From: Clostridia bacterium
Lineage (GTDB): Bacteria; Bacillota; Clostridia; Peptostreptococcales; Anaerovoracaceae
Assembly (NCBI GenBank): GCA_900754805.1
Contig: CAAEEE010000412.1
Location: forward strand, 1-10,003
DNA length: 10,003 bases
Direction of reading: 5' to 3'
In this document: piece by piece, positions 8,101 to 10,003 of the stretch
Layout: every line of letters begins with the position of its first letter
How positions within the stretch are numbered: position 1 is the first letter of the stretch
Notes under the pieces: model-generated
Told to the model about the DNA's origin: nothing
Databases searched by the model: none
Seen by the model: the letters and a program-made list of their open reading frames with translations, nothing else
Position numbers and translations under genes: made by a program

Positions 8101-8201
8101 TCATAAGAATAAGTGTCATCTGCTGCGAAAGCAACTGTGCTTCCAAAGCTGAAAGTGAATACAACAGCGATTGCTAAAAGCACTGTTAATACTTTTTTCA
8201 T
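5190..8201 (-). CDS. Large secreted helical protein with C-terminal fibronectin type III domain (1003 aa)
   Basis: A classical signal peptide (residues 1-26, cleavage after AFA) sends the protein out of the cell. Residues 27 to about 905 are acidic, rich in Ala, Asp and Lys, and predicted helical by eye, built from loosely repeated helix bundles. The segment ITALPGKSKLTAADLDAV (684-701) fits the repeat style of FIVAR-like and related surface proteins, as does about 839-905. Residues 910-1003 form a fibronectin type III domain, with the strand motif VDGYEIWKSKK and the YYYKVRAYKMVDGKK hairpin typical of clostridial surface proteins. No LPXTG motif, SLH repeat, choline-binding repeat or enzyme motif is visible, so it is likely released or held non-covalently. 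A GGAGG site lies 10 bases before the ATG. It has its own upstream region and a hairpin downstream. Adhesion or matrix binding is plausible but unproven. Confidence 0.88.
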   Translation of the reverse strand: MKKVLTVLLAIAVVFTFSFGSTVAFAADDTYSYDEWNTALRAEKEAQLGYLANYKTEALAKYNFNDEGFVKANDFSAQDDEKIAGYTKVALAAAADAVIEDLGVAMDKNISAFLNTESNYKNTKPTATAVTNAVKGTTVTVTDAAGFKTLLETYTSDLEKAQAPETEKAVNAKLDAVKIEDYNSKDKAYTYTAPVAPAVIGTIAKGSALTAADAITAIIDDARDAIKDGKKKDTDADKRDAYETAYAEFKTQFEKIDTKADEDFKDITSDTNIAAAVDKYAANGYDLASTLIETKYKDGTSLKNKADWTTEVSGDLSAFWDANSTGSKDGKLFGVAVSDYTQVTRADATAIYNAMKDEITKSKAVVTGWANHHDKKAADVAALYATSAEFYATLDRAMDAADKYADVVKEGNKLKAEYRSSVKQYVDSKVDEAVKKAEEFVYGDLKSGNDYGTPKSYIEKAANDINNNTDGLDNLKEDAAKHGYDNFKDAINDAAKKIYDAGIYYDQGSNHKEVTKKVAAGADKTADEDLVYLKETYATSEASDWDEIAEDTIDALKDAQNRAEIESIMKKAAEDFGALLKKADESDVDKARTAYEDALEGFIKQTYGLLDSKGDYSDAYGATGTTLPTIKTGCPLYTKGAKLINKANSVDAVKAAYAEAQALVTGAKKNSELKDMKKAVEKKITALPGKSKLTAADLDAVKEAYAAVAEYVDLAGAEKDTNKLSDTDLNDLASKFNTVIGKFKDQIDDEAEALFDKMDEVDTRSDADLAKYTAYKAEAQALVDKVDALNDEIEDINDDKYMSTSGVASNPNNKLDKVAFNANDDYDKIEKALSKDIVLGEGKFYDYEIENAKRLLVEANKPNATAAQMKAALDAFNALTERQQLDLDQNNSYYYEIAKAIADKQGTAVKELKITAKSTAKKGSITVKWTVKGSADVDGYEIWKSKKHSSGYKKAFTTKKQTYKNTKGLKKGTRYYYKVRAYKMVDGKKITSDWSNKARRVAK

Positions 8202-8232
8202 TTTTAGAATTCCTCCCTTTTAATTTTTTGCT

Positions 8233-8286
8233 CATATTGTAAGGCTTTGTGAAAATGGACATAGTCCCACAACATACTACAATATG
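8233..8286 (-). promoter_or_regulatory. Possible leader stem-loop upstream of the secreted-protein gene
   Basis: A 9-bp inverted repeat, CATATTGTA (8233-8241) and TACAATATG (8278-8286), encloses 36 bases. That loop contains a smaller GGAC/GTCC hairpin (8257-8267). If transcription starts near 8295, as the candidate promoter suggests, the whole structure lies in the 5' leader about 15 bases upstream of the ribosome binding site. It could stabilise the message or be a protein-binding operator. Confidence 0.35.
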
Positions 8287-8301
8287 AAATAATTCCGTTA
8301 T

Positions 8302-8330
8302 AGTTTACCAAAAGGTTACGGGCTTTGCAA
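8302..8330 (-). promoter_or_regulatory. Candidate promoter of the secreted-protein gene
   Basis: On the minus strand there is TTGCAA (8330-8325), a 17-base spacer, and TAAACT (8307-8302); each box matches the vegetative consensus at 4 of 6 positions. A better-looking -10 box, TATAAC (8302-8297), is next to it but lies 22 bases from the -35 box. The spacer contains GTAACCTTTT, which recurs in the same orientation at 8431-8440, a possible binding site. The prediction is weak, but a promoter is expected in this region because a terminator precedes it. Confidence 0.3.
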
Positions 8331-8340
8331 GTGTTTTTTC

Positions 8341-8363
8341 TGCGAAAAAGAAAGTTTTTCGCA
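8341..8363. repeat. Perfect 9-bp inverted repeat upstream of the candidate promoter
   Basis: TGCGAAAAA (8341-8349) and TTTTTCGCA (8355-8363) are separated by five bases. The repeat sits about 10 bases upstream of the candidate -35 box of the secreted-protein gene, a position suited to a regulator site. A T-rich stretch on the plus strand comes before it, not after it, so it is not a good terminator in either direction. Confidence 0.4.
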
Positions 8364-8520
8364 AGGTTTCCTCCCTGTCACCGCAAAGAGCCGTGTTGAA
8401 CCTTTCACTATTAACTCCGTCGGGGAGGGGAAAAGGTTACATGGTTTTTGAAAAAAATGAAAAAAGTTTTTGAGAAAGTTTTTGGAGAAGCCCTAAATGA
8501 TATACTTGGCGTCAATATAA
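8364..8520. other. Non-coding stretch with A/T runs, no gene seen
   Basis: No convincing gene or RNA is seen. The stretch holds a second copy of GTAACCTTTT (minus strand, 8440-8431) and several AAAGTTTTT-like runs (8463-8485). A short plus-strand frame (8457-8618) passes through here but has no ribosome binding site. Confidence 0.4.
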
Positions 8521-8554
8521 ATGAGCGCATAAATGACCGCATAAAGCGCATAAA
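8521..8554. repeat. Short tandem repeat of a 12-bp unit
   Basis: ATGAGCGCATAA (8521-8532) and ATGACCGCATAA (8533-8544) differ at one base. A shortened third copy, AGCGCATAA, follows at 8545-8553. The array ends directly at the T-run of the terminator on the minus strand, so it lies just downstream of that terminator's hairpin. Confidence 0.5.
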
Positions 8555-8592
8555 AAGAGCACCCTTGGTCAGAATCCTAACCGCAGGCACTC
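8552..8592 (-). terminator. Terminator-like hairpin after the unknown gene and transposase remnant
   Basis: Arms at 8577-8592 and 8557-8572 pair over 16 positions in the minus-strand transcript with four G-U wobbles and two mismatches, around a 4-base loop. Five T follow immediately (8556-8552). It would end transcription coming from the gene at 8789-10003 before the promoter region of the secreted-protein gene. Since it lies beyond the transposase fragment, it may instead be a remnant of the insertion sequence's end hairpin. Confidence 0.6.
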
Positions 8593-8671
8593 ATCGTCAT
8601 CTGTGTATTTTTAAATAGCAAAATAACCGGCAGGCCCTACAGTGCTTCCACCTCTCTCCAGTCCAATGGCC

Positions 8672-8783
8672 TCGTATATACTTTATTATCGTTTCTTCTA
8701 TTGAGTCCTGCTGTACTGACATAATACACTTCGCCTCAAAACCGTCTGTTTCCAAACTTATATTTCAAATTGGCGTGTCGGGA
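8672..8783 (-). pseudogene. Decayed fragment of an IS200/IS605-type TnpA transposase
   Basis: Read on the minus strand from 8783, the frame gives SRHANLKYKFGNRRF, then a stop codon (8738-8736), then GEVYYVSTAGLN. After one extra base (8699) it continues as EETIIKYIR. This matches the highly conserved C-terminal part of IS200-type TnpA, a single-strand transposase with a Tyr nucleophile, whose pattern is roughly RHANLKYKFGNR-FWAEGYYVSTVGLNEETIKKYIR. The stop sits where the conserved Trp should be, and the extra base breaks the frame after GLN, so the fragment is dead. The N-terminal part with the HUH motif is absent: recognisable sequence begins six bases past the stop of the neighbouring gene. 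Homology is lost after KYIR. Recognition is by eye from family knowledge. Confidence 0.78.
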
Positions 8784-8788
8784 TTGTT

Positions 8789-10003
8789 TTATAGTTTTGC
8801 AAAATACTCATCTATTAAGTCTGTATGTTTTAGATAAGATTTTAAAATGTATATAATGAAAGGAACAGTTTCTGCTTTATAGAGAATCGTGTCAGTTGAT
8901 TCATCATACAATGTTACATCACGTTTTATAGGTAAAGTCAATGGTATGCTTGCCTTATCAATCTTAAAAGATTTCAAACGAGCATACTCATTACCTTTTA
9001 CATCCGCATTTGTCTTGCGTTTTTCATAATCACTTTTGCTGTAAAATACAAATTCGTGGTCAATGTGTGTTACAAATGTTTCATCGCCTCTTTTAAGATA
9101 GTTTAAGTGTATGACTTGGGTAATTATAGAATCGTTGAAACTGCTTTCGCATTCACATAATTCTTCAAATGTCATTCCTGAATCAGTTTCCTTTACCCAC
9201 AAAGTATTTTCATAATTTACAGAATACAGCTTTGTTACAGGAATATCACCTATTTTTTGGATGGAAAAAATTCTTCCTCTTTCAACAGCCTCTGAAATGC
9301 TCTGTAATTCATATTTACCATCGAATATATTTAATATCGAATTAGAAACCCTAAGAGATATCTTCTCATATAGTTTAGATGCACCCAATTCTATAAATGT
9401 ATTCAAAAGCTCCTTACTTACATTTGATAGATAAAATGTCTTATCAATACGAGAATCATAGATTCTCGGTGGATCTATTGCAAGCATTTCACAAGTGGGT
9501 GTCACCTCGATTAACTTATATGTGTAAAGTTCAGAGTTCTTATCTAAAACACCTTGGTAGAGTTCTTTTAAGAGATCAATATTACCGCAATATACACTTG
9601 TTATGTTGTATTGATAATTTTCATAACCATGCATTACATAACACAGCCCTCTAAAGTGGGTTTCGTCTATTTCAATATTCGCACTTTTTATACAAGGAAT
9701 AAAAAAGCGATTCATCCATTCGTTAATTCGTCCATCTCTTAAAAGCGATAGTTCATCCTGATAAGATTTCTGCTTAAACTCCGTCATTAAATCACTTTCT
9801 GCTTTTAATACTTCTCTTAAGGTTCTCTCTTTAATTGGTATCAGCTGAGCGCAAAGCTCTTCATCGGTAAAGTCATCATTCAAAACGTCAATTAAACTTT
9901 TGTCCTTATCCAAGTATAGTCCGAGTACAGGGCCGAAAGTATAATTACAGTATCTTTTCACTGACCATTGAGCATCATTTTTTGAATCAGCTTCTATCCA
10001 CTC
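8789..10003 (-). CDS. Protein of unknown function, 5' end beyond the window
   Basis: I do not recognise this family. At least 404 codons are visible. A GTG at 9961 could serve as a start, but it has no ribosome binding site, and the frame continues upstream without a stop (EWIEADSKNDAQWSVKRYC) to base 10003, so the true start is probably outside the window. The product looks cytoplasmic: no signal peptide or membrane helix, mixed alpha/beta with many charged residues, for example KERTLREVLKAESDLMTEF (helical), HLNYLKRGDETFVTHIDHEF (strand-like) and a helical C-terminus ending IDEYFAKL. No catalytic motif stands out. The gene is visibly richer in AT than the export pair, and a transposase remnant abuts its 3' end, so it may be horizontally acquired cargo. 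A terminator-like hairpin lies at 8552-8592. Confidence 0.75.
   Translation of the reverse strand, partial: EWIEADSKNDAQWSVKRYCNYTFGPVLGLYLDKDKSLIDVLNDDFTDEELCAQLIPIKERTLREVLKAESDLMTEFKQKSYQDELSLLRDGRINEWMNRFFIPCIKSANIEIDETHFRGLCYVMHGYENYQYNITSVYCGNIDLLKELYQGVLDKNSELYTYKLIEVTPTCEMLAIDPPRIYDSRIDKTFYLSNVSKELLNTFIELGASKLYEKISLRVSNSILNIFDGKYELQSISEAVERGRIFSIQKIGDIPVTKLYSVNYENTLWVKETDSGMTFEELCECESSFNDSIITQVIHLNYLKRGDETFVTHIDHEFVFYSKSDYEKRKTNADVKGNEYARLKSFKIDKASIPLTLPIKRDVTLYDESTDTILYKAETVPFIIYILKSYLKHTDLIDEYFAKL

Noticed and set aside
8457..8618. Plus-strand frame of 53 codons starting MKKVFEKVFGEALNDILGV
   Set aside because: The first part looks protein-like, but there is no ribosome binding site before the ATG, the middle is the 12-bp tandem repeat, and the end is the antisense of the terminator hairpin. 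It was kept out for lack of support.
8202..8788. A known riboswitch, tRNA or CRISPR array in the largest intergenic region
   Set aside because: No conserved riboswitch core, tRNA arm pattern or regularly spaced repeats could be found by reading both strands.

Overview
The window looks like a chromosomal stretch from a Gram-positive, low-to-moderate GC bacterium, most likely Bacillota, class Clostridia. The grounds are strong GGAGG-type ribosome binding sites, secreted proteins with Firmicutes-style signal peptides, a C-terminal fibronectin type III domain of clostridial type, an MMPL exporter without outer-membrane partners, and an IS200-type transposase remnant. No finer placement can be supported. 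Every supported gene lies on the minus strand, so the biological reading order runs from high to low coordinates.

Right end (8789-10003): a gene of unknown function, AT-rich and cut by the window edge. Its reading frame stays open to base 10003. Six bases past its stop begins a decayed fragment of an IS200/IS605-type TnpA transposase (8672-8783), followed by a terminator-like hairpin (8552-8592) and short tandem repeats. Bases 8202-8550 hold the upstream region of the next gene: a candidate promoter, inverted repeats and a possible leader stem.

Middle (5190-8201): a 1003-residue secreted, mostly helical, acidic protein ending in a fibronectin type III domain. No sortase or SLH anchor is visible. 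A terminator-like hairpin (5083-5124) follows it, only 34 bases before the next start codon.

Export pair (611-5061): a 789-residue exported coiled-coil protein and a 690-residue MMPL/RND-family membrane transporter, 8 bases apart. The ribosome binding site of the second overlaps the stop codon of the first, so they are almost certainly co-translated and probably act together. The coiled-coil protein would be the extracytoplasmic partner of the transporter; the substrate cannot be told from the sequence.

Left end (1-610): about 430 bases without a convincing gene between the transporter stop and a very strong terminator (138-183). They carry a 20-bp tandem duplication and a nested set of inverted repeats. 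Beyond the terminator are a near-consensus promoter (75-103), a ribosome binding site and the first codons of the next minus-strand gene, which leaves the window at base 1.

No tRNA, rRNA, CRISPR array, known riboswitch or intact mobile element was seen.
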